Assembly (NCBI GenBank): GCA_024741835.1
Contig: JAENRP010000015.1
Location: forward strand, 62,001-126,000
Direction of reading: 5' to 3'
DNA from: Diplocarpon mali
Taxonomy: Eukaryota; Ascomycota; Leotiomycetes; Helotiales; Drepanopezizaceae
DNA length: 64,000 nt
The notes under the pieces are model-generated. The model saw nothing but the letters and a program-made list of their open reading frames with translations, ran no database searches and was not told where the DNA came from. Every line of letters begins with the position of its first letter. Position 1 is the stretch's first letter. The translations under genes and the position numbers were made by a program. This document shows, one piece after another, positions 1-11,834 of the stretch.

Positions 1-193
1 AAGTATTATCTAAACTAGAGCTAGAGCACCTCATTTAGACTCTTCCATCCCTTGCGCTTTAATAGGCCGATATTATAAAAGTATATTGCAGCTAGTACGG
101 CTTTAGGCTATAGGTGCTCTAAGAGGTTAGCAGAGATTAGCATAGTAAGTGCCTTTTCAATAATCTCTGCTCCTGCTCTCTTAGAAGCTCTAT

Positions 194-391
194 TGTAGTG
201 CGGTCGGCTGGAGGGCCTTCATTGGGTCGCTTAGGAGGCTCGCTGATATGGATAAAGATGATTGATTATATTATTATCTAGTGTATATATGGTAAGGAGA
301 CTTCGGAAAGAAAAGGGAGAGTCTATGACTTAGTAGGAGTTACGTAAAGGGTCTTTAAAATAAGTAGAGACTTCGCCTATTCTATATAATA
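194..391 (-). repeat. CopA-1 3' LTR
   Basis: 198-bp LTR. The plus strand starts TGTAGTGCGGTCGGC and ends TCTATATAATA, the RIP-altered form of TCTGCACGACA seen in the partner. The next bases (TACCCCTTAATTG) give, on the minus strand, a polypurine-like AATTAAGGGGTA just before the LTR, as expected for plus-strand priming. Confidence 0.93.
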
Positions 392-695
392 TACCCCTTA
401 ATTGGGCAATGCTCTTAGAATCGCTTAGCTATATAGATAAAACAAAAGAAAGAATAGCAATTGTAAAGAAAAGAGGCTCTATCTTATATGCCGCCTTTCT
501 AAAGGTCGTTCCTTTTAGAATGAGAAGGGTCACTATAAGCAATAAGCGCGCTTAGGAATCTTTGCGATTTTACGCTAGTGCTCTATTAGGCTTCCTATAG
601 AGTATTTCTATTGCAGAGGTTCTCCTTTCCTTCTTTTAAAAATAACCCTCCTTTATTATTTAAAAATATCGTCTTTATATTAATAATTTTTAAAT

Positions 696-1671
696 ATAAA
701 AGGAACTCCCGCTTGTTATAGCCCTAGCCGCCCTTGTAAAGTAAGACCCTTGGAGTCCCTATACCCTGCGTTATATTGACTTTGCGCTAAGTCGCTGGCG
801 CTCTTACAGGAGCTATAACCCTAGCGCGCTTATCCTAGCGTTTGCTAAGCAACGAGCCGCCGCCGCCGTCGCCGCCGCTCCTGCCGCTGCCGCCACCGCC
901 GCCGCCGCTAGAAAGCCCTGCCCCTACTGCGCGCTATATGCCTAAGCCTATAATAGAGCGCGATAACGCATACGTATATTGCATCGTACGCAGGAGCACT
1001 AGCAATCTCGATTGTTAGTGCTTTAATAGTACCTTTGGTGCGCGTTGCATTTGTTATATAGTATTAAGCAACGGCTGCTAGCAGGCTAGCAGACCTCTCC
1101 TCGCCTCCTAGGAGGCTATTGTATCGGCCCGCGCCTGCGGCGCCTCTAAGAAGGAGGTGGCACTACTGCTTAATATAGTAAAGGGTGCGCTTTAGAGCTT
1201 TTATAATACGTTTATTAAGTCTTATTAAGTTCTAGGCTGATTTTAAAAGATGGGAGCGATTGGACCCTAGTGCTAGGAGGGCCTGCCACTCCTGCGAGTA
1301 GTAGTGCTGCTGCCTCCCCCGCTCCTAGCGTACCGTTCCCGTTCGCTCCTAGCCCCTCCGGTTTGGACCCGTTCGCCCCTATCGCTGCCGCCGCCGCTTC
1401 TGTTCCCTTTGCCTCTGCCGTTGCAGCTGCTGCCATAGTCTCCCCGTTCATCTCCCCGGCCCCTGCCGTCGCCGCGCCCGTCCTCGCCCCCGCCGCCCTT
1501 GCCCCTACCGCCCCCGTCGCCGTACCCCCCGCCTTCGCTCCTGCCGTCGCTAGTATATTCGCCGGCGGGCCTCTGGCCGAGGGAATGCCGGTAGGCCTTT
1601 CTTAAGAGGAGATCTATGCGAAGCTCTTGGCTATAGCGTCCTAGCTCCTGGCCCTAGCTAGGAGAATCTAA
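696..1671 (+). pseudogene. CopA-1 antisense ORF, decayed copy
   Basis: RIP-degraded partner of the antisense reading frame at 52162-53112, on the strand opposite pol. The start codon is ATA here (ATG in CopA-2) and the 5' splice site is ATACGT (GTACGT in CopA-2). The Ala/Pro-rich part at 1270-1671 stays largely open because its GCC/GCG/CCG codons offer few CpA targets; one Gln codon is now TAA at 1603-1605, and the final stop is TAA at 1669-1671. The GC-rich run near 850-910 is the counterpart of a Pro/Ala/Arg-rich stretch. No function is recognised. The minus-strand Ala-rich ORF at 1215-1451 is a mirror of this composition. Confidence 0.55.
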
Positions 1672-1734
1672 GAGAGGGTCGCGCCTTGTAATAATAGCTT
1701 AAGAACGTTACCCATTCTATATTTTTAAAAAAGG

Positions 1735-4700
1735 AGAAGCTTTTGCAGTGCGCTTTGCAAAAGAAAATAAATAAACGTAACTATAAGAGAGTAGGAGCTT
1801 GTAAGTATAAGTCTCTTAGTAATAAGTAACTACTTGCTAGCGAGTGCGAATTGTTAAACAATTATTTAAAAGCTTTAGAGGTTTAATAAACGAACGAAGC
1901 TCTTAAACTTCTAGCGGTCTAGGTTCTTAATAAGCCTATCTGCGTATATCTCCTTAATAGGGAGGTAGATTATTTGAAAGCTTCCTCTTTAATACTCCTA
2001 GCGGATCTATATATTACTGATTTTAATATATTAAAGGCTCGTTTTAATCTTCTTATTCTCTATAACAATTAGCCGAATCGTCTATTAGTTATTATAATAT
2101 ATATTCTATTTAAAGAGGGAGTCTATGCGAATCTCCTTAAAGAGGCGTTTTATAACTATCATCTCCTTCGCAGTAGAAACCATACTATAGAGTTCTGCTT
2201 TAGTAGAGGAGAGCGTGATAGTCGCTTGGCGATTTGCTTTCTAAATAATCGGTCCTTTAAATAGGAAGAAGACGTATCCCTAAGAGGATCTGCGGGTCTT
2301 TCGGTTATCTTTAAAAGAAGCATTTAAAGACGCGACCAATTGGTATTCCCTAGCCTTAAAGCTATAGGCAATTCCTAAAAAGCGCGTACTATATAGGTAT
2401 TAAAGCGTCTAGTCCGCGGCTGAGAGGTGCTTAGAGCTTGGATTAGTTAAGAAGAAAGATAGTTAAAAGGCTGCAAACGCAACGTCTAAGCGTATTATAA
2501 TCGCTATATAAAGAATAGAGCCTATTTTCTCTTAATACTCCTTTACCTTTTCTAAGGAAGCTTGCCCTAAGTTTTTAACAAACTCCTTCTTTAGTAGTAG
2601 AGTACTAGGCACTCTTCCTATATCAGCTCCGAACTTTTAAGCGATCTTCTTAATATAAGTATTATAAATTAAGAAGATCCTCTTTACCTTCCTATCCCGA
2701 ATAATCCTTACTCTAAAGAACTAGGAGATATCTCTTATAATAGTAAGCTCATACGCCCTCTTTAAGTCTTTAATTAGACGAGTCGCCTAATCTAGGTTAG
2801 AGGCCTTATATAATACTTGAATATCGTTAATATAAAATGCTATAAAGACTATGCGATCCTTTATTATGAAAATATAAGGCTCCTTACTTAGTGGCTTGAG
2901 TTGAAGGCCCTTAAGCGTTCCTGCGAAGTTCTTATACTATAGTGCCAGAGAGTCTTTTAGCCTATAAAGCGCGCAGTCCAGTTCTACTACTATACTAGGG
3001 CGCTTAAAGCCATCTGGTAGGAAGTATGTGACTAGAGTACTCCTTAGGTCTTTAGGAGCATTGACAAACGCGTTAATAACGTCGAACTGCTTTACTTCTA
3101 TATCGAAGTATGTAGCAAGCGCTATTAGTACCTTAAAAGACCTTGCTATAAGCGTAGCTGCGTAGGTTGAGAAAATTGAAGCTTCGTCTTAGAGATCCCC
3201 TTGTATAATTAGCTATAATCGGCACTTTAGAAGCTTGCCAAAGCTATTAACCTTATAGGTAAAAACCTATTTCAATAGTATTAGCAGAGGCTTTAAGTAA
3301 TCCCTTTGTATAATTCTTTAGCAACTCTGAGATTTTAAATTCCTAATCTCCTAGCGCCCTCCTTCTTTAAATTGTTTGCTAAAAGGGTGCTTCTTTAGGT
3401 CTAGCCATCCTTTTGAAGGCTTCGGCAGAGAGCCTTAGTGCTATAGGCGGTTAGGAGACTGCGCTCTGTCCTTTGCCCAACTATCAACTGCAGCTTTAAT
3501 GATTGTATAAACCGTTAAATAGTCCTTCCTGTCCTCCTTTATCTATTCGTTTACTTAAAAGGTTGATATAAACTCTTACGTATATAAGGAGTAGGATAAA
3601 TTAATATTGCTTTAAAAGAGCATATACTTTAAAGCGGTAGCATACACTTTTAAAGTCTCCTATTGCTTAACGCTTAAGCGTCTTATCCTCTTTTGCTTAA
3701 GAAGAGGGAGTTCCTCTTTGCGCTTTTCTTTATAGGTCTCCTCCTCTATTTTTATTATTACTAGAGGTTCCTTTAAGAGTCTAAGTGGCTCTATCTCTTA
3801 AGCTTATAATCTCTGAGCTAGTATTACAACTTAAGGTATTATATTATTAGGGCCTACTCCTCTTACTAGGTCGCTTCTTATAAGACTGTTAGAGCTCCTC
3901 CTAGATCTTGGCAGTAGTGCCTTTAGCTTTCTACTAGAGTTTACTAGGGCCTGCCTTTGTAATCGAAGACTCTGTCTTAAAGCCCTTAAGCCTTTTCTAT
4001 TCCTACGTAAAATGGCGGCTAAAGATCTGCCGATTGCCTTATAGAACTTATCTCTAAAGACTCCCTTAGAATCGTCTACAGTTCCTTCTTTGATAGGGCC
4101 TTTATAGGGAATTATCACCCTTAAGCTTTAGTCGCTATTTGCCTTCTTAAAGACTGGCGAAGTAGCTTCTAATTCGCTTGCTTCTACCTTTGAGTTTCTA
4201 AGTAGGTCTCTTAGAGAATTTGGATTTAAGTTAAGGCCTTCTATATCATTAGTTAAAGGCTATAGAGCAGCGTCAGTCTATAATATAAGCTCTTCCTATA
4301 CAGCGGCTTCTTTTATAGCGATTGCATTTAACCCTATAATAAGCTCCGATTCCTCGAAAATGCCTTCGAACTTAGCGTTTTAAGCTCCCTCTCCCTCTCT
4401 GATCAATTAGAGGGTTATCTTAAGTTCTTAATGCAATATAGGGTTTACGCATTTAGCTTTTGGACTATAGAAGAGAGACTTATCGAATTCGATATTATGA
4501 GTCGTTATTACTCGCTAGAGCATAAGAACCTAGATTTTATAAACATTAAAGGTAATATATCTAATTAAGTAACTTAAGTGCCTTTGTAGTTCAATTTTAA
4601 AGGTTCGGCGGTCCCTCCCTGCCTTCCTCTCTTTAATTAAAGGGTATACGCAAGCGCTATATGTATAAACGCAACTCTAGTCAGGCTTTAAGCTCGCTAT

Positions 4701-7388
4701 TATCTACTTAATAAGCAGCGGCTTATAAAATCGAAAATACTACTTAAACTAACTATAGAGAGCCTTACTTAATAAGATCATCTTCTTCTTAGTAAGTAAG
4801 GAGATATTATAAAGGTACGTAGCAGCCTTTATAACCTTTGGCCAAAGGCTTATTAGAAGCCTAGCGTAGATCCTCATTTTAATAGAGCGTTTAATCAACT
4901 CCCTTTCTACTTACTCTGCGCCGCTATTAGGTTAGTATATATAGGCAGGAGTAAGCTCTAAATCGATTCCCTCCTCTTTTACCTATCTCTAGTACTTTAT
5001 AAGAGAGTCTTCCCTTAGGGAGATTACTAAAGTATTATTATCTTGCCTAATCTTGCAAATAGAAAGCCTATATTAGCGTTTCACCTATGCTTCAAAGGCT
5101 TAAAGGACCTCTATAATTACATCTCTGCCCTTTAATCTTAGTAGGAACGTCTAGAGTATACTACTATACTCGTCCTTAATTAAAAGAACCTATAAGCAAC
5201 TATTATATAAGTTATTTAAAAAGTTAAAGAGATCCTAGGAGATCTTAAAGAAGGGCTTTAGAGATCGGTTCTTAAAGGTAGCGCAAGAAATAACTTGCCT
5301 AGCAGACGCTATTGCGCATATAGGGCACTTTAGCCTCTATATTCCTCTGATCTTCACTCCCTTAGCGCACTTGACTAGCGCTTAGAGAGCCTCTGCGCCT
5401 AAGTGGCTAGCGCAAAGGTACTAAGTGTATGCGTTATTATCCCGCACCTTAGTAGGTGTATAGCTAGACTAGAACCTATTATAAAGCGTCGTCTTAGCTA
5501 TAGGAAACGCTATTAAGGTAAAGAAGTCATATTAAAGCATATTTAGAAGATCTAAATAGTTAATAGGCTTATATTTAAAGAAAACGAGATTATAGTAATA
5601 CTCTAACTAAGCTTACTTTATAGAATCTCTAATGCTCCTAAAGCGCAAAGTGAGGTCTACCCTAGAGTATTAAAAACCCTTATCCGCAAGGAGCCTTTCT
5701 AAGATAATATTAGTAGTAAATTCCTTTATAATAGCAACGTTACAAAGCGTTATCTTTATAAAAGAGCCGTTACGCTATAAAAGAGAGTCTGCTATATATC
5801 TATTACCTCTCTTAATAATTAGAAGTCTTAAGGTACCTACTTTAACATATTACTACGAGTTGCTAGAAGGCTTAAAGGTGCCTGCAATAAGTAAATCCTT
5901 TAAATTAACAATATGAGTAGCCGCGCAATTATTAAGGAGCGTACTTAAGGAGAGCGGGTAGCGTTCTAGCTTAAAGAGGTAGTAGACGTTGAACGATTCT
6001 TTAAAAGCGTCGAAGGCAAAGGGATCTATTATTATAAAGATTAGTAAGTTCTCCCTTTTGCTACTTAAACCGTCCTCCTTAGAGGCTAAAGCCTTTCCCT
6101 TGAATTTGTCAATCGCTATTACCGCAATATCATTCTCCTTAAGCTATACTTAAAGACCCTTGAACTGGTCTCCTGCGTTTAACGCCTTTTGTATTCGTAG
6201 GACCTCTTCTCGCAAGGGGAGAACCTTTATGTTTTCCTTACGCCTATCTATAGCATATAACAGTTTCCGATAGTCCTAAGGCTTCTAATAGTGATTTTTA
6301 AAGCCTCTACAAGGGCACTTAGGCCTAATCTCCCTCTTAAAGCTTGTAGAGCGATTTCAGGAGCTACTCGCTAGAGCCTGCGAAGGGGTTTTAGCATCTA
6401 GGAGAGACTCTTGAGTAGCAAAAACTGCTAGCCCTTTATTATCGATTGCTCTATTAGATTCAATACCTGCTAAAGCGCGGCTTAACTATATTAGGTTATG
6501 CTTATATAAGGTTCCTATCTACTTATTAGTAATGATTTCCTCCTTTAAGCGAGTCGCCTAACTTAGATTGATTTTCATTGCAACTAAGTCTAAAAAGTTA
6601 ATAACTCCTAATCTCCCTTTGATCTTAAAAAGACTATGTTATTCTACTAGGCGGTATGCCTCCTGCTACTCCTAGATCTACTACTAAGTATTAGTTCTCT
6701 TAGTCTTGCCTTAGCGTAGTATATCGCGATACTAGAGCCTTATCTAAGACTGAATAGCCTTATCAGAAGGTGCAATATCACGCTTTAAAATAGATACTAG
6801 GCCTTAGAGTGAGAGTTGCTAGTTTACCAAATTGATATGCAGGTTGTTAGCAGGGGTTCTACTTATAAGAGTATCTCTATCAAGTATTAAGGAGGAGAGC
6901 TTCTCAGCTTGGATTTGTGCTTAGGCCATCGCAGAAGCTAGAAGAGTTCTATCGATGGTCTTAGAGACCTATTTGAGTAGTAGCTTATAGTATTTGCGTT
7001 AGGTCTTCCAAGTTTCCTTGCGCAGGTAGTGCTCCTTTATTAGGATTTTATATTTATCCTTAATATCCTTATATAAAGCCTATGGAGGAGGAGCCTTTGA
7101 CGGGTCTCCTAAGGGAAAGCGGGTATAAATCTGTTCGGATAGAGTCGCTATATACTCTTTATATAACCTCGCGTATACTATGCAGAGGTTAGCCGTTTCC
7201 AGTTCCTTAAGCTCCTATATAAAGGGAGCTTAAGGCTCAGTCTTTATAATTGACTTAAATAGGAGTCTTAGATCGGTAAAAATGGTGATATTATAAAGCT
7301 TAGCGAAGAATATATATTTACTAAACCACTTTACCTAAGAGGCAAAGGTATTAAAGCAAGGCTTAGAGATGCTTAAAGAGTTAGACAT
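1735..7388 (-). pseudogene. CopA-1 gag-pol remnant
   Basis: Minus-strand copia polyprotein. The start is taken at the ATG complement of 7386-7388 (MSNSLSISKPCF...), about 200 bp inside the 5' LTR. Gag carries a KCPCRGFKNHY nucleocapsid knuckle near 6295-6335. Integrase core is about 4700-5500. A basic linker (RRNRKGLRALRQSLRLQRQ) is encoded at 3831-4118. Reverse transcriptase is about 2500-3200; the catalytic YVDD box reads YIND at about 2830-2845, so one Asp is lost. RNase H is about 2000-2340. Dozens of TAA/TAG interrupt the frame. Non-functional. Confidence 0.88.
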
Positions 7389-7580
7389 ATTGAATAGAGT
7401 CTAGTGAAAAAGGTTGGATATATAAATGAAGTTTGCAAATAAGGTTCGATTGGAAATTAGAGATTTGTTAATTGAAAATAAAGGTCCTTCGAGTCATTAT
7501 AAGTACTCGAAAAGTCGGTCAGGAGCTTAAAGGGCCCTTTAGCCGGTTGTATATAAAGAGAAAGCATATTAAAGTGCTCA

Positions 7581-7593
7581 TAGGGCTTATAAC
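7581..7593 (-). promoter_or_regulatory. CopA-1 primer-binding site (half initiator tRNA-Met)
   Basis: Immediately internal to the 5' LTR the plus strand reads TAGGGCTTATAAC. The initiator tRNA-Met anticodon arm is CAGGGCTCATAAC; the two differences are C-to-T changes of RIP type. The site is therefore complementary to an internal cut of tRNAi-Met, the half-tRNA priming known for Drosophila copia. CopA-2 matches better (59023-59035). Confidence 0.65.
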
Positions 7594-7791
7594 TATAGTA
7601 CGGTCGGCTAGAGGGCCTTCATTAGGTCGCTTAAGAGGCTTGCTAATATAGATAAAGATAATTAATTATATTATTATCTAATATATATATAGTAAGGAGA
7701 CTTCGGAAAGAAAAGGGAGAGTCTATGACTCAGCAGGAGTCACGTAGAGGGTCTCCAGAATAAGTGGAGACTCCGCCCATTCTGCACGACA
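7594..7791 (-). repeat. CopA-1 5' LTR
   Basis: 198-bp partner of 194-391. The plus strand starts TATAGTACGGTCGGC and ends TCTGCACGACA. Differences from the 3' LTR are many and all those I aligned are transitions, so they reflect RIP more than age. Confidence 0.93.
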
Positions 7792-10350
7792 TCTATTTAG
7801 TTCATAAGTATAGGATAGAGTGACTTCTACCTTTATACCTTTAGCTTCGCACTACTCTCTATATTTCGATACTCCCTATAGGAGGAATACTAAAGTATTA
7901 TTATCGCTCCTTAGAATACATAGGGAGAGGCTATAATAGCGCTTTACCTATGCTTCAAAAGATTGAAGAGCTCCTAGAACTAGCGTTAGGGACTTATAAA
8001 GTAGAGTATATCTAAATAATTTCCTACTAAATTTATCCTTAATTAGGAGAAGCCAGCTTTCTAAGGAGAAGCTCGATATACTATAGTCAAATAGGTCCTA
8101 GGAGCACTTAAAGAACGGTCTTAGAGCTTTAAAATCTGACTCTCTCTTAAAAGGCTTTTGCTTAGCTTTTACCTAAGCGCAAGCTTTACAATTGATTTAT
8201 AGCTTCCCCTTGATCTTTACCCCCTTTGCGTTTAGTATAAGCTTCTTAAGTGCCTTAGCTCTTAGATAGCCTGATCGAAGGTGCTAAATATCTGCCGAAT
8301 CGTTCCTAGCTCTTAAGAATACGCTACTCCTTAGGGGTTTATATTAGCTTTGCAGACGCTATTATAAAGTAGGGAAAGCTAAGCAAGTTGGTTAAGCATA
8401 GCATAGCGAGTTGGAAGCGTTATAAAAGTTGATAGGCTTATATTTAAATACTATGACGTTCGACCTACGCTTCAGCTGCTTTACAACTACGTTATTATCT
8501 ACTATACCCCTTTGGAGCGTCGCGTCTAAGCCTATATACTATACCTTAGCCTTTTTTAAAAAAGGCTTTGAGATAATATTAATATTAAACCTATCTATAA
8601 GCGCTACGTTCCTAAGCTCTAAGTCTCCTCTATTAGTAAGAACCCCTTTTATCAAATGTATACCCCTCCCCCTTATTGGCAGACTTAAGCTCCCCGCTTC
8701 TATATAGTCCTAAGGATATGCGATTTTTAATGATCTAAGAACTAGAAGCTCCTCTCAATTAATAAGGTGCGTCGCAGCGCAGTTATTAAGTAGGGTTATA
8801 TTCGAAAGAGCATAGGGAGCTTTAAGGGTGGAGTATATTCCTAGGGTAAAGTCTTTAAAGAGAGCTAGATCTAGGAAGGCGGCGATGATCTTAGATTTGC
8901 CGCTTCTTAAAGCTTTAGCAGATGTTCTTTCCTTAAATTGATCTATAGGAGCTTGTTTAATATAGGAGAGCTTAGCTCAAAGCTCTTTCTATTCTGAGGA
9001 AGCAAGGTTTTCATGCGTTCTTTTGACCTTATCATAGCTAGGGAAGTTTTAAAGCGTACCTTCCTTAGCGCTAGTTAAGGCGTATTTCAGCCTATTATAC
9101 TCCTTTAAGTTCTAGAAGTGATTTTTGACCTAGGGGTAAGGGCACTTTTTAACGCTTCCCTTAAGAGCCTTCTTCGCCTTGCCTTTACTTAGTGCTCTTA
9201 GATTAGTATAATCGCTTACTCCTTTAAGCGAGGCGTATACTCTAAGGGTTGCCTTTGATAAGGAGCTTGCAAGGCTTTACTCTATTAAGCTTAAGAACTA
9301 ATTAATATAGTAGACTATATCTTTTCCATACTCCAGACCTAGCTTATTATCTCTAATAAGCTTTGCCTAGGTCTGCTAAGACCAAGTGGGAGCTTAGCGG
9401 TAAACCGATTGTAGAAACTTTGTAATTGCAAAGGAGCTTTAAACCTCTGGGATTCTATACGTTCGTACTTCCTAGTAGATCTCTCTAAAGCTAGTAAGCT
9501 AGGTCTTCGGGTCTACTTTACTACTTCTTATTTTAAAGAGCTTGTTATTATAGTCTTCCTGAATTGACTTTATTATACTAACCTCAAAGGGGGCTAGTTC
9601 CTTGCGCAGGTACTCTACAATCTATTGAATTGACAGTTTCCCCGCTTCCTTGCAGTTATATTACACTACTCAAAGTAATATAAGGTATACTATCTTAGTA
9701 ATCCAATAGTATAACTAAGTGTAAGAGCTCCTATTCCTTTTCTACGTTTCTACTAAGAGATTATATTGCATTACTGCTATTTTATACTCTAGCTCTATAT
9801 CTTTAGCTATTATCTTCGCAGGTAGTAGTAGAGCTGGCGTTTATTAATCAGTAGCTTCCTACTATTAGTACAACTTGTAGTAGCTTTGCAATACTCTTTG
9901 GTCCTATCCTTCTATAATTTTTTCAAGCTGCGGCGGTTCTATTTCTAGATTTAGCAGATATAAAGCTTCGTTCTTATAAAGCAGAGCTTGGTTTCCCGTC
10001 TCTATAGCATACAGTTTAGGGTTATTAACCTATCTTAGCTTCTCTATATGCTTCTGGAGGCGTAGAAATTCGGCTTGAAACTCTAGCTTAGCGTACTAAA
10101 TACGCTATGACTTCCTATCTTAAAGTATAACTCCACTAGAGCTAAGCTCCTAAGCTTCTTTTTACTAGTATTTGCTTATATTGACTAGGATGGTAAGGAG
10201 TATGGTATTAGTTAGCTAAGAGCGTTAGAACGTTGAGTTAGGTTGTATAACGCGTATAAGCGAGGGAGAATAGATGAAAAATAATAGTAAAACCTCTTTA
10301 AGAAGTCTTTAAATATAGTAGATTTTTAATCGTTTGCTCCTTAGGAGTTG
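7792..10350 (-). pseudogene. CopC-1 gag-protease-integrase remnant
   Basis: Minus-strand remnant of a copia polyprotein. Gag is rightmost (about 9000-10330) and holds a Gln/Leu/Lys-rich, coiled-coil-like N-terminal part. The nucleocapsid-type knuckle follows near 9120-9160; its frame in CopC-2 reads KCPCPxxKNHF. Protease and the start of integrase lie at 7800-8900. The integrase core continues in bases 1-193, where the minus frame reads like the copia YLYN...KGWKSPNEVL region. CopA-1 is inserted between these parts. Stops are almost all TAA/TAG, as expected from RIP of CAA/CAG. The plus-strand ORF at 8429-8707 is a shadow of this region. Confidence 0.8.
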
Positions 10351-10357
10351 CGAATAG

Positions 10358-10367
10358 TGCTAATAAC
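10358..10367 (-). promoter_or_regulatory. CopC-1 primer-binding site
   Basis: The ten bases next to the 5' LTR read TGCTAATAAC on the plus strand. That is the anticodon arm of the fungal tRNA-Ile(AAU) gene, as far as I remember it (GTGCTAATAACGC in yeast). Copia elements of insects and fungi are known to prime from cleaved half-tRNAs at this kind of internal site. The tRNA assignment is inference. Confidence 0.5.
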
Positions 10368-10539
10368 TATTGTGCTATATTTAAAGGTAGATTCTTAGTA
10401 GTGGCAGAAGCTTGTAAAATTCTACTTTAACTATATACCTAAGCTCCCTTTATAGAAGTGCTCCGTGGCCACTTCAGGGGTATATTATATAAGCCAGTCC
10501 TCAGATGCCTCAGTGCCTGAGGCTCCTTATGGCGCAACA
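10368..10539 (-). repeat. CopC-1 5' LTR
   Basis: 172-bp LTR, TG...CA on its own strand: the plus strand starts TATTGTGC (RIP of TGTTGTGC or TGTCGTGC) and ends GGCGCAACA. It aligns end to end with 16546-16717, 23565-23736 and 61841-62011. It contains two clear stem-loops: GAAGTG/CACTTC and the palindrome CCTCAGTGCCTGAGG at 10508-10522. Confidence 0.92.
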
Positions 10540-11000
10540 AATCTACTTATAGGTTTGGCTTAAGAGTCAATTTTTATAATATTACCTTTAAGATAATATA
10601 AAGTCCATCTTTGATTTTAGCCTTAAAGATTACTTTATAATTATTATTTATAAACTATATAAATTGATTATTAAAAACTCTTATATAATTTAACTCTATA
10701 TAGATCTTATAGCTAGATAAAAGATTAATATCTAAGCTAGGTATAAGAAGAATATTTTACAAAAGGAAAGAAACGCTAGTAATATTTATCTCTATTATAC
10801 CTATTAAGTCTATATATAACCTTCTACTACTAACCTTAATAAAGCGCCTTTTTATTTTAATAAGTAGGCCTCTAAATAGGTAGGATTTATCAATTATATA
10901 TGCTATATAATTAATATCATTATACTAATCGGATTCAAAGATCTTATAAAGATCGGCTTTTAAGATATAGGCATTTTCATTATAATTATTATCTGAATTA
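10540..11000 (-). mobile_element. CopB-1 segment A (protease region)
   Basis: This stretch is the reverse complement of CopB-2 around 44765-45235, covering the end of gag and the protease. Its left end is cut by CopC-1 (TSD AATCT at 10540-10544) and its right end by GypA-1 (TSD AATTA at 10996-11000, repeated at 50584-50588). It continues in 50584-51661. It also carries one copy of the 23-bp motif at 10545-10567, right next to the CopC-1 insertion point. Confidence 0.88.
10545..10567 (-). repeat. 23-bp palindromic motif in CopB-1
   Basis: The minus strand reads ACTCTTAAGCC then AAACCTATAAGT, the RIP-altered form of the dispersed palindrome. It is the counterpart of the copy at 45211 in CopB-2 and abuts the CopC-1 target duplication. 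Confidence 0.7.
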
Positions 11001-11254
11001 TATTACGGCCGTATCACGTGCATATCATATTAACAGTTATATCACATATCGAAGTCAGGTATACGCTAGGGTAGTAGGGTGGCTAGATCATATGCACGCT
11101 AATAAAGCACCTATACTTATTTTAAAGGAGCTCTATAAGAGACTTTCTCTTCTTCTTTATCTTTTCTTCTTAATTATATAGCGTACCTCTTAAGGTAATA
11201 CAGTCAGCGTCATTCAATTCTCGCCTTCTATACGCTTAAGAGTAAGTTGTAATA
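11001..11254 (+). repeat. GypA-1 5' LTR
   Basis: 254-bp LTR starting TATTACGGCCG and ending AGTTGTAATA, RIP forms of TGTTACGG...CGTAACA, a good terminal inverted repeat. Same length as its 3' partner. It holds a pyrimidine tract (TCTTCTTCTTTATCTTTTC) whose ATCTTTTCTT is complementary to AAGAAAAGAT just after the LTR. Confidence 0.93.
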
Positions 11255-11586
11255 TAAGAAAAGATCAACTCAACCTCTGCTAAGAAGCTTAATATCGACC
11301 CCCTTTAGAATCGTCATTTCGAACTGCCTTAAGTAACTCGATCTCTTGATCTCGACTTCTATTATAAACTGCCTTAAGCAACTCGTATATAGCGCCTAGA
11401 TCTTACTGATTTAGTTTTTAAAGAAAGCTGAAAAACGACCTTTAAATATAAGATTAGCTCGTTTTTTCGACCCCTTACTTCTTCTATTTAGCAAACGGAA
11501 TTTCACCTTCAATTTCCATTTAGAAAAAATTATTTACTATACCCTCGCTTTGCTAGCGTAGGCTGCTACCTAAAGCAGTATAATAA
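11255..11586 (+). other. GypA-1 leader, part 1
   Basis: Non-coding 5' leader of GypA-1, aligning to 36837-37170 of GypA-2. It starts TAAGAAAAGATCAAC. No reading frame is recognised. It is cut at 11586 by GypB-1 (duplicated ATAA or AATAA) and resumes at 30572. Confidence 0.85.
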
Positions 11587-11834
11587 TGTGGAGACCTGAG
11601 ATGGATAGGTCTTATGACATATATTATATAATTGGCGCAGGCCGGTAGGAGGATAAAAGGGCCACCTTCTATATATAGAGATAGCGCGTGTCGCCATAGT
11701 ACTGAATATATCCTATACTTAGGACTTATCCTTAATATCTTATTTAAAAGAGCCCGCTTATAGTGCTTCCTCCTTTTGTTTTTAAGTCTTCCCTTAGGCC
11801 TATTCTTATATTGTCTCCTCTTTAAAGTTTTATA
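11587..11834 (+). repeat. GypB-1 5' LTR
   Basis: About 248 bp, starting TGTGGAGACCTGAGATGG and ending GTTTTATA. It contains GGATAAAAGGG (11652-11662), a possible TATA element. The next bases, TTAGTGACCTACGCAGGG, could be a primer site in which RIP changed TTGG to TTAG; the tRNA is not identified. The 3' end is certain only to one base. Confidence 0.88.

Larger units (their letters stand above)
194..7791 (-). mobile_element. CopA-1: complete copia element, RIP-inactivated
   Basis: 7,598-bp Ty1/copia element encoded on the minus strand, flanked by the 5-bp duplication TCTAT (189-193 and 7792-7796). Removing it restores the continuous CopC sequence seen at 20990-21010. LTRs are 198 bp. Order on the minus strand: 5' LTR (7594-7791), gag, integrase, reverse transcriptase, RNase H, an antisense ORF, 3' LTR (194-391). 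The second copy is 51662-59233, less mutated; CopA-1 carries far more C-to-T and G-to-A changes. Confidence 0.95.
1..10539 (-). mobile_element. CopC-1: copia element, cut by window edge, holds CopA-1
   Basis: Ty1/copia element read right to left. Its 5' LTR is 10368-10539 and its body runs left past the window start. Bases 1-193 plus 7792-10367 align without a break to 20807-23564 of the complete copy CopC-2; the missing stretch in between is CopA-1. The sequence following the LTR (10540-10544, AATCT) belongs to CopB-1, so CopC-1 sits inside CopB-1; the matching left duplication would lie outside the window. Heavily RIP-mutated and non-functional. Confidence 0.92.

Noticed and set aside
1215..1451. 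Minus-strand Ala/Gly-rich ORF in CopA-1
   Set aside because: GC-rich codon composition gives open frames on both strands; the plus strand is supported by the CopA-2 copy and splice signals.
8429..8707. Plus-strand 92-codon ORF, repeated at 59903-60181
   Set aside because: It recurs only because it is opposite the conserved CopC gag/protease on the minus strand.
10358..10367. tRNA genes near the copia LTRs
   Set aside because: Only the anticodon-arm match is present; no cloverleaf, so these are primer sites.
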